A stretch of DNA of 64,000 nt from Burkholderiales bacterium (GTDB taxonomy: Bacteria > Pseudomonadota > Gammaproteobacteria > Burkholderiales > Nitrosomonadaceae), in contig JACKLV010000008.1 in NCBI GenBank assembly GCA_024235755.1, positions 1 to 64,000 on the forward strand, given 5' to 3'. The notes beneath the pieces are model-generated. The model searched no databases, was not told where the DNA came from, and worked only from the letters and a program-made list of their open reading frames with translations. Positions 52,348 through 61,848 of the stretch are shown one piece after another. The position numbers were made by a program, and so were the translations under genes. How positions within the stretch are numbered: the first letter of the stretch is position 1; the number at the start of each line of letters is the position of its first letter.

Positions 52348-52362
52348 GCCTTTCCGATTTAA

Positions 52363-55116
52363 ATGGCCAAAAAGAAAAATAAACCAAAGACCCGCTCGTA
52401 TCGTAATCTCTCTTCGGTTTCTGCCAGCAAAACAGTTGCGACCAAGCAGCAGAGAAAAACTGCAGTAACGATCCCCGGTTCCAGTAAAACACTTCAGGCG
52501 CTGACTTCTGCAGCGATCGTACTGCCGGGCCTGTTGCTGTCATCTGCACAGGCTGCAGACGGGAATCATATTGATTTTCAATTCAGCCGCTATCAAGAAG
52601 GCAAACGCAATCTATATGGCCTGCCAAACAGTCAGAACCCGATACGTGCGGATGTCCTGCATGGCAGCGGTTTATTTACACTGACAGATCGCGCCAAATT
52701 TTCATTCAGTTACACGCAAGATATCTGGTCGGGTGCAACGCCGATTACCACGACACCGCTGGCGGCTAATCCTTATAGTCTTATTTTAGAAAATACGCCT
52801 ACCGGTGTGGCTGTTTCAGGTGCATCTCCGCTTCTTAATCCAGATACTGTGCTACTGGATCGCGACTTAAATCCTATTCGAAGTGATACAGGAGAACGGG
52901 ACACTCGCTCCGTATTGGTACTCTCGTCCGCATCACCTGAGACGCGGAACCAGGCCAATTTCAGGTTGGGCTACGAATGGGATGAAGCGGAAATCAATGC
53001 CAGCGCCGGCTTTTCACTGGAAAGGGACTATCGTTCCAGTTTCGGCAATCTGGGAGGGCGGCTGGATTTCAACCAGAAATTGACCAGTGTTAAATTCGGC
53101 GCCGGTTATACCAGCAGCAGTATCAGCGCTATTCTCGATCATGATGCTGCGCCCTATCTGACCAAGACGGCATTCGACAGGCAGATTCAACGACGCGAAG
53201 ATGGCGCAGAAATTCTGCAAGGTGAACGTCAGGACTGGGCTGCAAATCTGGGAGTGACGCAAGTGCTGACCAAACATGCACTGATTGACGCCAATCTGGG
53301 CTATACCAACAGTAATGGTTATCTGGAAAACCCGTATAAAGCGGTTACGGTTATTTTCGTCGATCCGGATGAGTTAAACAACGGACAAACAACGCCTGTA
53401 CTAGGAGATGTGCGGGCTCTGCTGGAACAACGTCCTAATCAGCGCAATCAATTTGCGTTCAGCACCAAATATATCCAGCATATCAATCCGCTGGATGCTG
53501 CACTGCATTTGAACTACCGGTTCTCCACCGACGACTGGGGAATTAATACCAACACATTCAGTGCAAACTGGATTCAGCCGCTGCCGGGCGGTTGGACTTT
53601 GACGCCGCGAATACGTTACTACTCTCAGGACGCGGCAGATTTCTATAATCCCTATTTGATTACACAGCAAAATTTTTCGACCCAGGCGGTCGATAATTTG
53701 GGTAGGGAAATCTGGGTTGACAGCAATAATCCCGAAATTGAATATGTCAGAGATGAAAATTTTAATTTACTGGATAGTGAAGGCAATATTGTCAACGTGT
53801 CGCACGTGCAGGCCAAAACAATTCCTTTTGATGCTGGAAAACTGCCGAATGATTTTTCCAGCGATCACCGTCTGGCTGGTTTTGGCGCGTTGAGTGGTGG
53901 TGTGACCCTGCGAAAACAGTTTGCCAGAGGTATTTCGCTGGAAGCGGGGTTCGAATATTACACCCGCGCCAGTTCGCTAAAGTTGGGCGGGGGCGGCGGT
54001 AACAGCTTTGCGGATTTTGATTATTACGTTGCGAATGCTGCGCTAATTCTTAATACCGAAAGCTTGCGTTATTCTGGTTCAGGGAGCCATGCGCATCATT
54101 CTTCACATTCCGATAAAAGCCATAAATCTGGAAATAATCATCATCTTCAGCCGGCTGGGCTTATGTTTGCACATATGCTGGATGATGCGGGTGAATTTAT
54201 GCTGGGTTACCGTTTTATGTACAGCCGTATGGCCGGAAATATGCTGCATGGCGCCGATGCTGTCAGCGATTCGACCATTGTCAATCAGGGTTGTAGCACT
54301 GAGATTTTATGCCGATTCTCGCCTTCGGATATGGACATGCGCATGCATATGCTCGATCTTATGTACGCACCGACCCGCTGGCTGAATCTGATGCTGATGC
54401 CGCGCTTTATGGATATGGAGATGAATTTGCGGGAACTTAATGGCAGGCCGCCTGCTGAACCGGGAGAACATCAGCATTTCGGCGGTCATTCGACTGGAGT
54501 GATTGGCGATACGTTGATTGCATCGTTGATCAAGTTGTACGAAAAACCTGGACATCGATTGCATGCCGGCTTGGGGGTAAGCGCGCCAACCGGGAAAACC
54601 GACTTGCAACTCCGGCGTGTTTTCAGAATCGACGGTGGCGCGATACACTTCGGCATGCAGCTTGGTAGCGGTACTTGGGATTTTGTTCCCAGCTTGACCT
54701 ACACAGGTGATTATAATCGCTGGTCATGGGGTGCGCAGGTCAGCGGCGTGAAGCGCATGGAGAACCGCAACGAATCCGGCTACCGTTTGGGCGATTTGTT
54801 TCAGGCGACATCCTGGGGTGGATACGATTTGACACGCTGGTTGACAGCTTCGGTTCGTGGCGTCTATACGTTGCAGGATCATATACACGGTGATTTTGAC
54901 ATGTTTAACGCACGTATCGGCCCGATGGATTTTCCAAAAAATTACGGCGGTCAATTCTGGAATATCGGATTGGGTGTGAGTGCGGTGATACCCGGTGGGC
55001 GATTTGCCGGCCACCACCTTGGTTTTGAGTGGCTGCAACCGGTTCATACGGACGTCAATGGATTTCAGTTAGATCGCAAAGGCGCGTTGACAGCGTCATG
55101 GAGTTATCGGTTCTGA
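52363..55116 (+). CDS. DUF3570 outer-membrane protein with Met/His-rich C-terminal barrel
   Basis: 917 residues. A Lys/Arg-rich start (1-45) is followed by a hydrophobic signal (about 46-63, LTSAAIVLPGLLLSSAQA). The DUF3570 part (about 66-560) is strand-rich, with SFSYTQDIWSGATP and YYTRASSLKLGGGGGNSFADFDYY. A His/Ser linker (HAHHSSHSDKSHKSGNNHH, about 576-594) leads to a second beta-rich part (600-917) full of Met: MLGYRFMYSRMAGNMLHG, MDMRMHMLDLMYAP and MPRFMDMEMN. The chain ends in an aromatic residue (SWSYRF), as outer-membrane barrels do. Met and His clusters suggest copper binding. It looks like a fusion of DUF3570 with a second outer-membrane domain. Confidence 0.85.
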   Translation: MAKKKNKPKTRSYRNLSSVSASKTVATKQQRKTAVTIPGSSKTLQALTSAAIVLPGLLLSSAQAADGNHIDFQFSRYQEGKRNLYGLPNSQNPIRADVLHGSGLFTLTDRAKFSFSYTQDIWSGATPITTTPLAANPYSLILENTPTGVAVSGASPLLNPDTVLLDRDLNPIRSDTGERDTRSVLVLSSASPETRNQANFRLGYEWDEAEINASAGFSLERDYRSSFGNLGGRLDFNQKLTSVKFGAGYTSSSISAILDHDAAPYLTKTAFDRQIQRREDGAEILQGERQDWAANLGVTQVLTKHALIDANLGYTNSNGYLENPYKAVTVIFVDPDELNNGQTTPVLGDVRALLEQRPNQRNQFAFSTKYIQHINPLDAALHLNYRFSTDDWGINTNTFSANWIQPLPGGWTLTPRIRYYSQDAADFYNPYLITQQNFSTQAVDNLGREIWVDSNNPEIEYVRDENFNLLDSEGNIVNVSHVQAKTIPFDAGKLPNDFSSDHRLAGFGALSGGVTLRKQFARGISLEAGFEYYTRASSLKLGGGGGNSFADFDYYVANAALILNTESLRYSGSGSHAHHSSHSDKSHKSGNNHHLQPAGLMFAHMLDDAGEFMLGYRFMYSRMAGNMLHGADAVSDSTIVNQGCSTEILCRFSPSDMDMRMHMLDLMYAPTRWLNLMLMPRFMDMEMNLRELNGRPPAEPGEHQHFGGHSTGVIGDTLIASLIKLYEKPGHRLHAGLGVSAPTGKTDLQLRRVFRIDGGAIHFGMQLGSGTWDFVPSLTYTGDYNRWSWGAQVSGVKRMENRNESGYRLGDLFQATSWGGYDLTRWLTASVRGVYTLQDHIHGDFDMFNARIGPMDFPKNYGGQFWNIGLGVSAVIPGGRFAGHHLGFEWLQPVHTDVNGFQLDRKGALTASWSYRF

Positions 55117-55131
55117 ACCAGTTTTTGCACT

Positions 55132-55140
55132 TGTTATAAT
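55132..55140 (+). promoter_or_regulatory. Extended -10 promoter before apbE
   Basis: TGTTATAAT is a perfect extended -10 (TGnTATAAT). It lies 41 bp before the ApbE gene, next to the stop codon of the DUF3570 gene. The flavin transferase can therefore be transcribed separately. Confidence 0.55.
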
Positions 55141-55181
55141 GCGTAATCCTGCATTTTGACGACCTTTCGGTTTCTTCAAGC

Positions 55182-56099
55182 ATGGCGCATTTGAAATATT
55201 ATCAATTCGACTTTAAGGCTATGGGGTCGCCGTGTTCGATTCAGTTATATGCTAAAAGTGAAAAAAGAGGCCGCGATGCTGCCGAAATGGCCATAACAGA
55301 TGTAAACCGGCTGGAAGCGCTATATTCACGCTATCGTGCCGACAGTTTTTTGTCAGAGATCAATCGCGTTGCCGCAATTGCCGGCAATATAACCGTAGAC
55401 GAAGAAACGGCTGGTCTACTGGATTATGCAGCAACCTGTTATCAGCAAAGTGACGGATTGTTTGATATTACCTCGGGTATATTACGTCAGGCTTGGAATT
55501 TCAAATCCAGCCAATTACCGACGAATGAAGAAATTGATCGGATCAAAGAAAAAATCGGCTGGAATCAATTAGTATGGAAGCGCCCCTTTTTATCATTTGG
55601 CGTGCCCGGCATGGAAATCGATTTTGGTGGTGTAGTCAAGGAATACGCCGTAGACCGAGCTGCTGCACTGTGTTCCGATGCGGGTATCCGGCATGGCGTT
55701 GTGAATCTGGGCGGGGACATTAAGATTATCGGTTCTCACCCTGATGACAGCCCCTGGCGGATCGCGATCCGGCATCCGCGCCATCCCGATACCGCGCTGA
55801 TAACACTACTGCTCAGAGCCGGTGCAGTGGCGAGTAGCGGCGATTACGAGCGATGCATTACTATCAACGGCATGCGTTACGGACATGTACTCAATCCAAA
55901 AACAGGCTGGCCGGTAAGGCATATGGCAGCAGTCAGTATTGTGGGTGAGTATTGCGTGGTCGCTGGCAGTGCATCAACGATCGGTATGCTCAAGGAAGAG
56001 CAGGGATCAGAGTGGTTGAGTGAGCTGGGTTTGCCATATTTATGGGTCGATGTATCGGGCAATACAGGCGGATCATTGCTTGAAGCAGAAACGGTCTGA
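55182..56099 (+). CDS. ApbE-like FAD:protein FMN transferase
   Basis: 305 residues of the ApbE family, which attaches FMN to Ser/Thr of exported proteins. Visible motifs are FKAMGSPCSIQLYA (about 11-24), SDGLFDITSGILRQAW (about 91-106), MEIDFGGVVKEYAVDRAA (about 145-162), VNLGGDIKIIG (about 171-181) and YGHVLNPKTGWPV (about 233-245). Two oddities: no signal peptide or lipobox is visible, although ApbE normally works outside the cytoplasm, and the usual magnesium-binding Asp of D-A-x-(S/T)-T is Ser here (GSASTIG). It may be a specialised or weakened member paired with DUF3570/DUF4266. Confidence 0.82.
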   Translation: MAHLKYYQFDFKAMGSPCSIQLYAKSEKRGRDAAEMAITDVNRLEALYSRYRADSFLSEINRVAAIAGNITVDEETAGLLDYAATCYQQSDGLFDITSGILRQAWNFKSSQLPTNEEIDRIKEKIGWNQLVWKRPFLSFGVPGMEIDFGGVVKEYAVDRAAALCSDAGIRHGVVNLGGDIKIIGSHPDDSPWRIAIRHPRHPDTALITLLLRAGAVASSGDYERCITINGMRYGHVLNPKTGWPVRHMAAVSIVGEYCVVAGSASTIGMLKEEQGSEWLSELGLPYLWVDVSGNTGGSLLEAETV

Positions 56100-56166
56100 A
56101 TCTGCAAAACGTGCTGGTGCAGCATAATCCGCAATTACCGGTCTCCGGCGTTAGTATCGAGCCATT

Positions 56167-56194
56167 GATTGTTGGCGTGTAATACGCAACAATC
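56167..56194. other. Hairpin between apbE and ppsA
   Basis: GATTGTTGGCGT-GTAAT-ACGCAACAATC forms a long stem with one bulge. There is no T run, so it may be a weak terminator or a leader structure. Confidence 0.4.
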
Positions 56195-56312
56195 AGTCAT
56201 TTCTGATATCAAAGCCTTTTGGGGTGCATAAAATGCATGCGTACTTTGTCGTGTACTTTGTCATCCGCTTACTATCATAATCAGGAAGTATTTCACAGGA
56301 GTTATACAGACT

Positions 56313-58694
56313 ATGACTGAATATGTCGTATGGTTTGATCAGCTGACGATGAACGATGTGGCGCGCGTAGGCGGTAAGAATGCGTCACTTGGAGAAATGA
56401 TTCGTCACCTTGCACAGGCAGGAGTTAACGTGCCGCCGGGTTTTGCTACCACAACAACTGCATATCGGGAATTTCTGGCCGCTAACCAGCTTGTCGATCG
56501 TATAAACGGTGTACTGGATACGCTGGATGTCGATGACATCAATGCGCTGACTGCTGCGGGCAAGACGATACGTGCGTGGATTTATCAGGCAACTTTACCG
56601 GATAGCATTCTGAAGGATGTGACGCTTGCTTACGAAAAGTTGGTTGCCAATACGGCAGACGCTGACAATGTGTCATTTGCGGTTCGCTCCTCTGCCACTG
56701 CCGAGGACCTTGCGGATGCTTCTTTTGCAGGACAACAGGAAACATTATTGAATGTAAGCGGGTTGGATCAGCTTTTCGAGGCAATCAAAATCGTATTTGC
56801 ATCATTGTATAACGACCGCGCTATTGCGTACCGGGTTCATCAGCATTTTCCGCACGACAAAGTATATTTGTCGGCAGGCATCCAGAAAATGGTGCGCAGC
56901 GATCTGGGCGCCAGCGGCGTCATGTTTACACTGGACACCGAATCGGGTTTTCGCGATGCTGTTTTTATCACCGCCGCATACGGTCTTGGAGAAACGATTG
57001 TTCAGGGCACCGTTAATCCGGATGAATTTTATGTTTACAAAAAAGGCCTGCAAGCCGGTCGTCCCGCGATACTTTCTCGCCGTTTAGGCACCAAGGCCAT
57101 TGAGATGGTGTATGCTGATCAACAGCATGCCGGTGATACTGCAACATTGACGCGAGAAGTGGAGCAAGAACGGCGCATGCGTTTTGCTTTATCCGACAGT
57201 CAGATAGCAGCACTGGCGCATCAGGGGTTGATTATTGAACAACATTACGGGCGTCCGATGGATATAGAGTGGGCGCTGGATGGCAGGGATGGGCAGTTGT
57301 ATATCGTTCAGGCTCGGCCTGAAACTGTCGAAAGCCGCGACAAACCGGCTATGGAGCGTTTCCAGTTGCTCGAAAAAGGTTCGGTTTTGGCTGAGGGACG
57401 TGCAATCGGTCAGAAAATAGGTCAGGGCACTGCACGTCAGATCATGAGTATTGATCAAATGCACGAAGTGCAGCCGGGCGATGTGCTGGTGACCGACATG
57501 ACGGATCCGGATTGGGAACCGATAATGAAGCGTGCAGCTGCCATTGTCACCAATCGCGGCGGGCGTACCTGTCATGCGGCGATTATCGCCAGAGAGATGG
57601 GCATACCGGCGGTTGTCGGTTGTGGCGATGCAACATCCAGCATCCAGAATGGAACGACAGTCACAGTTTCCTGCGCTGAAGGCGATACAGGTTATGTGTA
57701 TGAAGGAACGCTGAAATATGAGCATAACTGTTTAAATACAGGGGAATTGCCCGAATTGCCGGTTCAGATTATGGTAAATGTGGGTAATCCGTCGTATGCG
57801 TTTTCATTTTCCCGTATTCCCAATCAGGGTGTCGGCCTTGCCCGGCTGGAGTTCATTATCAGTAATACGATCGGTATTCATCCCAGGGCATTGCTGGAAT
57901 TCGACCAGCTTCCCGATAACTTAAAAAATGAAATCGTGGAGCGCACAGCCGGTTATGAAACCCCAATTGATTTTTATGTTGAAAAATTAGTCGAAGGGAT
58001 TGCAACGTTAGCTGCTGCTTTTTATCCCCGTAAGGTGATTGTGCGTACTTCTGATTTCAAATCAAATGAATATGCGAATCTGATCGGGGGTGACCGGTAT
58101 GAGCCGCATGAAGAAAATCCCATGATTGGTTTTCGTGGCGCTTCCCGCTATTTTTCAGATGACTTTAGAGCGTGCTTTGAGCTGGAGTGCAAGGCGTTGC
58201 GCAAAGTGCGCGATGAAATGGGCCTGACGAACGTAGAGATCATGATACCGTTTTGCCGCACGCTAGATGAGGCCAAACAGATCACGGCGCTGTTGGCCTC
58301 ACAGGGCCTTGAACGCGGAACAAATGACTTGCGGTTGATCATGATGTGCGAGATACCGTCCAATGCATTGCTGGCGGAGGATTTTCTGCACTATTTTGAT
58401 GGTTATTCAATTGGTTCCAATGATATGACACAGCTGGCACTCGGTATCGACCGGGATTCCGCACTTGTTTCACATTTGTTTGACGAGCGCAATCCTGCCG
58501 TCAAGAAATTGCTTAAAATGGCAATAGATGCCTGTCGCAAACAGAATAAATACATCGGTATTTGCGGGCAAGGTCCTTCGGATTATCCCGATTTCGCACA
58601 TTGGCTTTGTGAACAGGGCATCAGCAGTCTGTCACTCAATCCCGATTCCGTGATACAGACATGGCTTGAACTGGCTAAAACCCGCCATGACTAA
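56313..58694 (+). CDS. ppsA: Phosphoenolpyruvate synthase
   Basis: Converts pyruvate, ATP and water to phosphoenolpyruvate, the entry to gluconeogenesis in an autotroph. The 793-residue protein has the ATP-grasp part (VRSSATAEDLADASFAGQQETLL, about 127-149, key SSATAEDL), the phosphohistidine domain (TNRGGRTCHAAIIAREMG, about 411-428, catalytic His) and the PEP-binding barrel (IMMCEIPSN, SIGSNDMTQLALGIDRD, and catalytic Cys in ICGQGPSDYP near 751). It overlaps ppsR by eight bases, so translation is coupled. Confidence 0.97.
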   Translation: MTEYVVWFDQLTMNDVARVGGKNASLGEMIRHLAQAGVNVPPGFATTTTAYREFLAANQLVDRINGVLDTLDVDDINALTAAGKTIRAWIYQATLPDSILKDVTLAYEKLVANTADADNVSFAVRSSATAEDLADASFAGQQETLLNVSGLDQLFEAIKIVFASLYNDRAIAYRVHQHFPHDKVYLSAGIQKMVRSDLGASGVMFTLDTESGFRDAVFITAAYGLGETIVQGTVNPDEFYVYKKGLQAGRPAILSRRLGTKAIEMVYADQQHAGDTATLTREVEQERRMRFALSDSQIAALAHQGLIIEQHYGRPMDIEWALDGRDGQLYIVQARPETVESRDKPAMERFQLLEKGSVLAEGRAIGQKIGQGTARQIMSIDQMHEVQPGDVLVTDMTDPDWEPIMKRAAAIVTNRGGRTCHAAIIAREMGIPAVVGCGDATSSIQNGTTVTVSCAEGDTGYVYEGTLKYEHNCLNTGELPELPVQIMVNVGNPSYAFSFSRIPNQGVGLARLEFIISNTIGIHPRALLEFDQLPDNLKNEIVERTAGYETPIDFYVEKLVEGIATLAAAFYPRKVIVRTSDFKSNEYANLIGGDRYEPHEENPMIGFRGASRYFSDDFRACFELECKALRKVRDEMGLTNVEIMIPFCRTLDEAKQITALLASQGLERGTNDLRLIMMCEIPSNALLAEDFLHYFDGYSIGSNDMTQLALGIDRDSALVSHLFDERNPAVKKLLKMAIDACRKQNKYIGICGQGPSDYPDFAHWLCEQGISSLSLNPDSVIQTWLELAKTRHD

Positions 58695-59517
58695 GCACCA
58701 GCGGACTGTTTTCTACTTATCCGACCGTACCGGTATTACTGCAGAAACGCTGGGCCATAGCTTACTGACGCAATTTGATGGTATTCAATGGGAAATCATC
58801 AGTGTTCCTTTTCTCGATGATATCGAGAAAGCCAAAGTTGTATCGGTGCAAATCAATCAGGTCGCTGATCGGGAAGGCAACAGGCCTTTGGTGTTCAGCA
58901 CATTGCTGAATCCGGAAGTGCTTGAGGTCATTAAACAATCGAATTGCAGAATCTTTGATTTTTTTGAAACTTTTATATGTCCTATCGAGGAAGAACTGCA
59001 CCAGCCGTTTGCGCGCATGGCAGGCCGTTCTCATGGGTTGCAGCATCACTTGTCATATTTCAAACGGATAGCAGCGATTAATTATGTGCTTGCGCATGAT
59101 GATGGCGTCAGTCCCAAGCAATTCGCTGAGGCCGATATTATTTTAGTCGGTATTTCACGTTCTGGAAAAACACCCACCTGTCTGTATTTGGGATTGCAGT
59201 ATGGGATTGCTGCAGCAAATTATCCGTTGACACCGGATGATATGCATACCAAAGCGCTGCCGCCGGTATTGGTGAACGTTAAAAATAAACTGTTCGGACT
59301 GACGCTGAATGTTGCACAATTGCATTCCATCCGCAGTGAACGCCGTCCAAACAGTCAGTATGCATCACTAGTGCAGTGTGAAAAAGAGATTCGGTGGCAG
59401 GAATCGTTGTTTCATGAATGTAATATTCCGTATCTCGATACGACGCATATTTCAATTGAAGAAATCAGTGCGATTATTCTGACTCGCCGCGGCCTGAGAC
59501 GCCAGTTATATGGATAA
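58687..59517 (+). CDS. ppsR: PEP synthase regulatory kinase/phosphorylase (PSRP)
   Basis: Controls PpsA by ADP-dependent phosphorylation and phosphate-dependent dephosphorylation of a threonine. From the ATG at 58687 (MTKHQRTVFYLSDRTGITAE) the 276-residue protein shows the DUF299 markers: SDRTGITAETLG (about 12-23), FARMAGRSHGLQ, the P-loop-like GISRSGKTPTCLYL (about 154-167) and YPLTPDD. The longer frame from a TTG at 58666 is unlikely. The adjacency to ppsA confirms the target. Confidence 0.95.
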   Translation: MTKHQRTVFYLSDRTGITAETLGHSLLTQFDGIQWEIISVPFLDDIEKAKVVSVQINQVADREGNRPLVFSTLLNPEVLEVIKQSNCRIFDFFETFICPIEEELHQPFARMAGRSHGLQHHLSYFKRIAAINYVLAHDDGVSPKQFAEADIILVGISRSGKTPTCLYLGLQYGIAAANYPLTPDDMHTKALPPVLVNVKNKLFGLTLNVAQLHSIRSERRPNSQYASLVQCEKEIRWQESLFHECNIPYLDTTHISIEEISAIILTRRGLRRQLYG

Positions 59518-59555
59518 CTCTTCCTAGATATAACATAGCGTCAAAGACTGGTGTG

Positions 59556-61589
59556 TTAATGCGCATGATCATCAGGTGGCGACATGATTTCGTCTTCTTG
59601 ATTGAGCAGTTCAAGCTGTTGTGTCACAGCATTAATGTTTTGCCAGCCAAAACCTTCAAATTGCGCATTCCAGCGTGCACGTAAATAACCAAAACGATCA
59701 ATCATGAATTCCATATGTACCGGAGTCATACCGGGGCCGTTTAAATCAGGAACTGTTCTGACTCGGCGGTAAAGCTGGTAGGTATCGAAGATTTCCGACG
59801 AGCCTTCTGTGATCACCGGAAAAGGAACGATATCGGTTACATCCTGTAATGCCTGTTGATCGAGCTTATGCATCGGAATTGCAAGTATTTCAGTGTTATG
59901 ATCCTGTGCTATTTGTTCATAAGCATGTTTTAACTGAATCAGGCGTTGATGTGACTGTGGCCAGGAAAATAAAACCAGAATGATATTTTTGTTATAGCGA
60001 AAATCCTTCAGATCCCCGCTGCTGCCGTCATTGGTAGCGTAGTAAAAAACAGGTGCAGCAATAGCAGGTGTTTCCGGAATAATCATGGAGCCGAGCAGGC
60101 GTGCGTCAAATCCACGCGACAAAGCATGCAAAAAATTAACCACATCCCAGATATCTTCATCAGTTAAGGTATTGGCAAAACCGGGCATCCCGTTTCCAGG
60201 AATGCCATGCGCTATCCAGTGATAAAAATTGCCGACAGTATGTCTGACTGTATGCGGTTCTGTCAGAAGATCGGTCGGCGTATAGGGCAGTGACTGCGCA
60301 AGTTCTCCGTTACCCTTACCCTGAGGACCATGACAATTCGCGCAATGCTCTGCAAACAGATGTGAGCCATGCGATATTGATATGGCGTCAAGCGGGATCA
60401 ACGGTTTCATGTAGGTCTCAGGATAGGCTTCGATGGTAATCGGCGGCAGCGCTATGGCCGTTGCGGATATGGCCAGTGCGCCAGGCAGGAGAAATTTCTT
60501 CTTCCAGTTCCAGCGTAAGTGCATTCCAATCCAGGCCAGACATAACGCGATAATAAACAGCGCAGTACCGGACCAGAAAAATACTTCATCCAAGGATTCT
60601 TCCGAAGCAGTATCAAATGCAAAACGAAACGGGAACGGCCAGTGCTCAATAACTGTGTGCTTGGCAGGCAACGTGTTGGCGAGAATGGTGGCAACGAACA
60701 TTAACACCAAAGCCAGTATTAATTCAAAACGTATCCATTTTCTGAGATGGGCGATGCCTTGCTTGATTTGGTCATTAATATCGACTTCAGAAAACAATGG
60801 CAGCCATACGTTCCGTGCTTGGTAAGCAATGGCCAGGATAAGTGCCAAGATAAACAGTTTCAGATTCAACAGCCATCCGTAAGGGCTGGATACCAGCGTA
60901 TGATAGTCATTTTCAATCATACGGTCGGTCACAATTAATCCTGTTACGATCAATAGCAACATAACCGGTAATGCCATTGTGGAAAATTTTTCCAAGAAAG
61001 CGGCATTTAGTATGCGGGTGACTTTGTCAAATTCTCTGTTGCTGCTTAGGATAATCAACATAAACGCTGGCAATGCACCAAACCACATCCCGGCCAGCAG
61101 TATATGTAACGCAAATGGCGCGATTGAGACAAATGACATTTCGTCTGCACTTGAATGACTGACAAATGTACCGGCTATCAAAGGCAAAGATGCAATCAGT
61201 GCGCAAATGGCATAATGCCAGCGAGTCCGGGTTTTGCGCAGCAGCCCAAAGATCACGGTAAACAATATGACAGCCAGAATGACCCGGATCAGCGCAATGA
61301 ATCCGACTTGAGTTTGCTGGATAAATTGCAGCCATGCAGCCGGATCTAGCGCGTTGGATACGTCGCCTGTCGCTTTTCCAGTGGTTGAAGCCAGAACGAC
61401 GACAAGCCCGATGACAACCAGTCCCGCCAGCCAAATAAACCCTTTTTCAAGCCGGGCCAGCCATGAAGAGGAAATTTCCAGAACAGATTTTTTTTGCCAG
61501 GTAATCGCAAGAAAAAAGCAGCTGCCGAACAAAATCAAGTTGGCAGTCAGTTGCGCCCATCGGCCCAGATTAGATACGATTTCAAACAT
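59556..61589 (-). CDS. CopD - cytochrome c - SCO-like fusion protein
   Basis: About 677 residues from the ATG at 61589 (61643 is an alternative; neither has a clear ribosome binding site). The first 400 residues contain at least eight membrane helices with the copper-resistance D (CopD) pattern (SHSSADEMSFVSIAPFALHILLAGMWFGALPAF, key HILLAGMWFGALPA). Next is a mono-heme cytochrome c domain with CANCHGPQGKGNGEL (about 415-429) and the axial Met region GNGMPGFANTL. The last 140 residues resemble SCO/thioredoxin proteins, but the usual CxxxC site is replaced by SWPQSHQ. The chain ends DDHAH. It probably handles copper in the membrane or periplasm, with a redox-inactive SCO-like part. Confidence 0.85.
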   Translation of the reverse strand: MFEIVSNLGRWAQLTANLILFGSCFFLAITWQKKSVLEISSSWLARLEKGFIWLAGLVVIGLVVVLASTTGKATGDVSNALDPAAWLQFIQQTQVGFIALIRVILAVILFTVIFGLLRKTRTRWHYAICALIASLPLIAGTFVSHSSADEMSFVSIAPFALHILLAGMWFGALPAFMLIILSSNREFDKVTRILNAAFLEKFSTMALPVMLLLIVTGLIVTDRMIENDYHTLVSSPYGWLLNLKLFILALILAIAYQARNVWLPLFSEVDINDQIKQGIAHLRKWIRFELILALVLMFVATILANTLPAKHTVIEHWPFPFRFAFDTASEESLDEVFFWSGTALFIIALCLAWIGMHLRWNWKKKFLLPGALAISATAIALPPITIEAYPETYMKPLIPLDAISISHGSHLFAEHCANCHGPQGKGNGELAQSLPYTPTDLLTEPHTVRHTVGNFYHWIAHGIPGNGMPGFANTLTDEDIWDVVNFLHALSRGFDARLLGSMIIPETPAIAAPVFYYATNDGSSGDLKDFRYNKNIILVLFSWPQSHQRLIQLKHAYEQIAQDHNTEILAIPMHKLDQQALQDVTDIVPFPVITEGSSEIFDTYQLYRRVRTVPDLNGPGMTPVHMEFMIDRFGYLRARWNAQFEGFGWQNINAVTQQLELLNQEDEIMSPPDDHAH

Positions 61590-61848
61590 AACATCAAGGT
61601 ATAACTTGTGGCGGATGTGGACAGATGGTATCTGGAACCACATTGACTGTATAGAGACATATAAGCCACAGTGGATAAAATGTTTGCTATTTTACCGTGA
61701 GTTGAAGGATATTCAAGCGAGTCTTTTTGTATGTGCGGCAACAGATATCTGCAACTTTACGATATAGGGTAATGAAGTGTTTATTGTCTCGCCATACTTC
61801 AAACTCTAGTAAAATAACGAAATTTATTTTTATGATAAAAGAGAGAAT

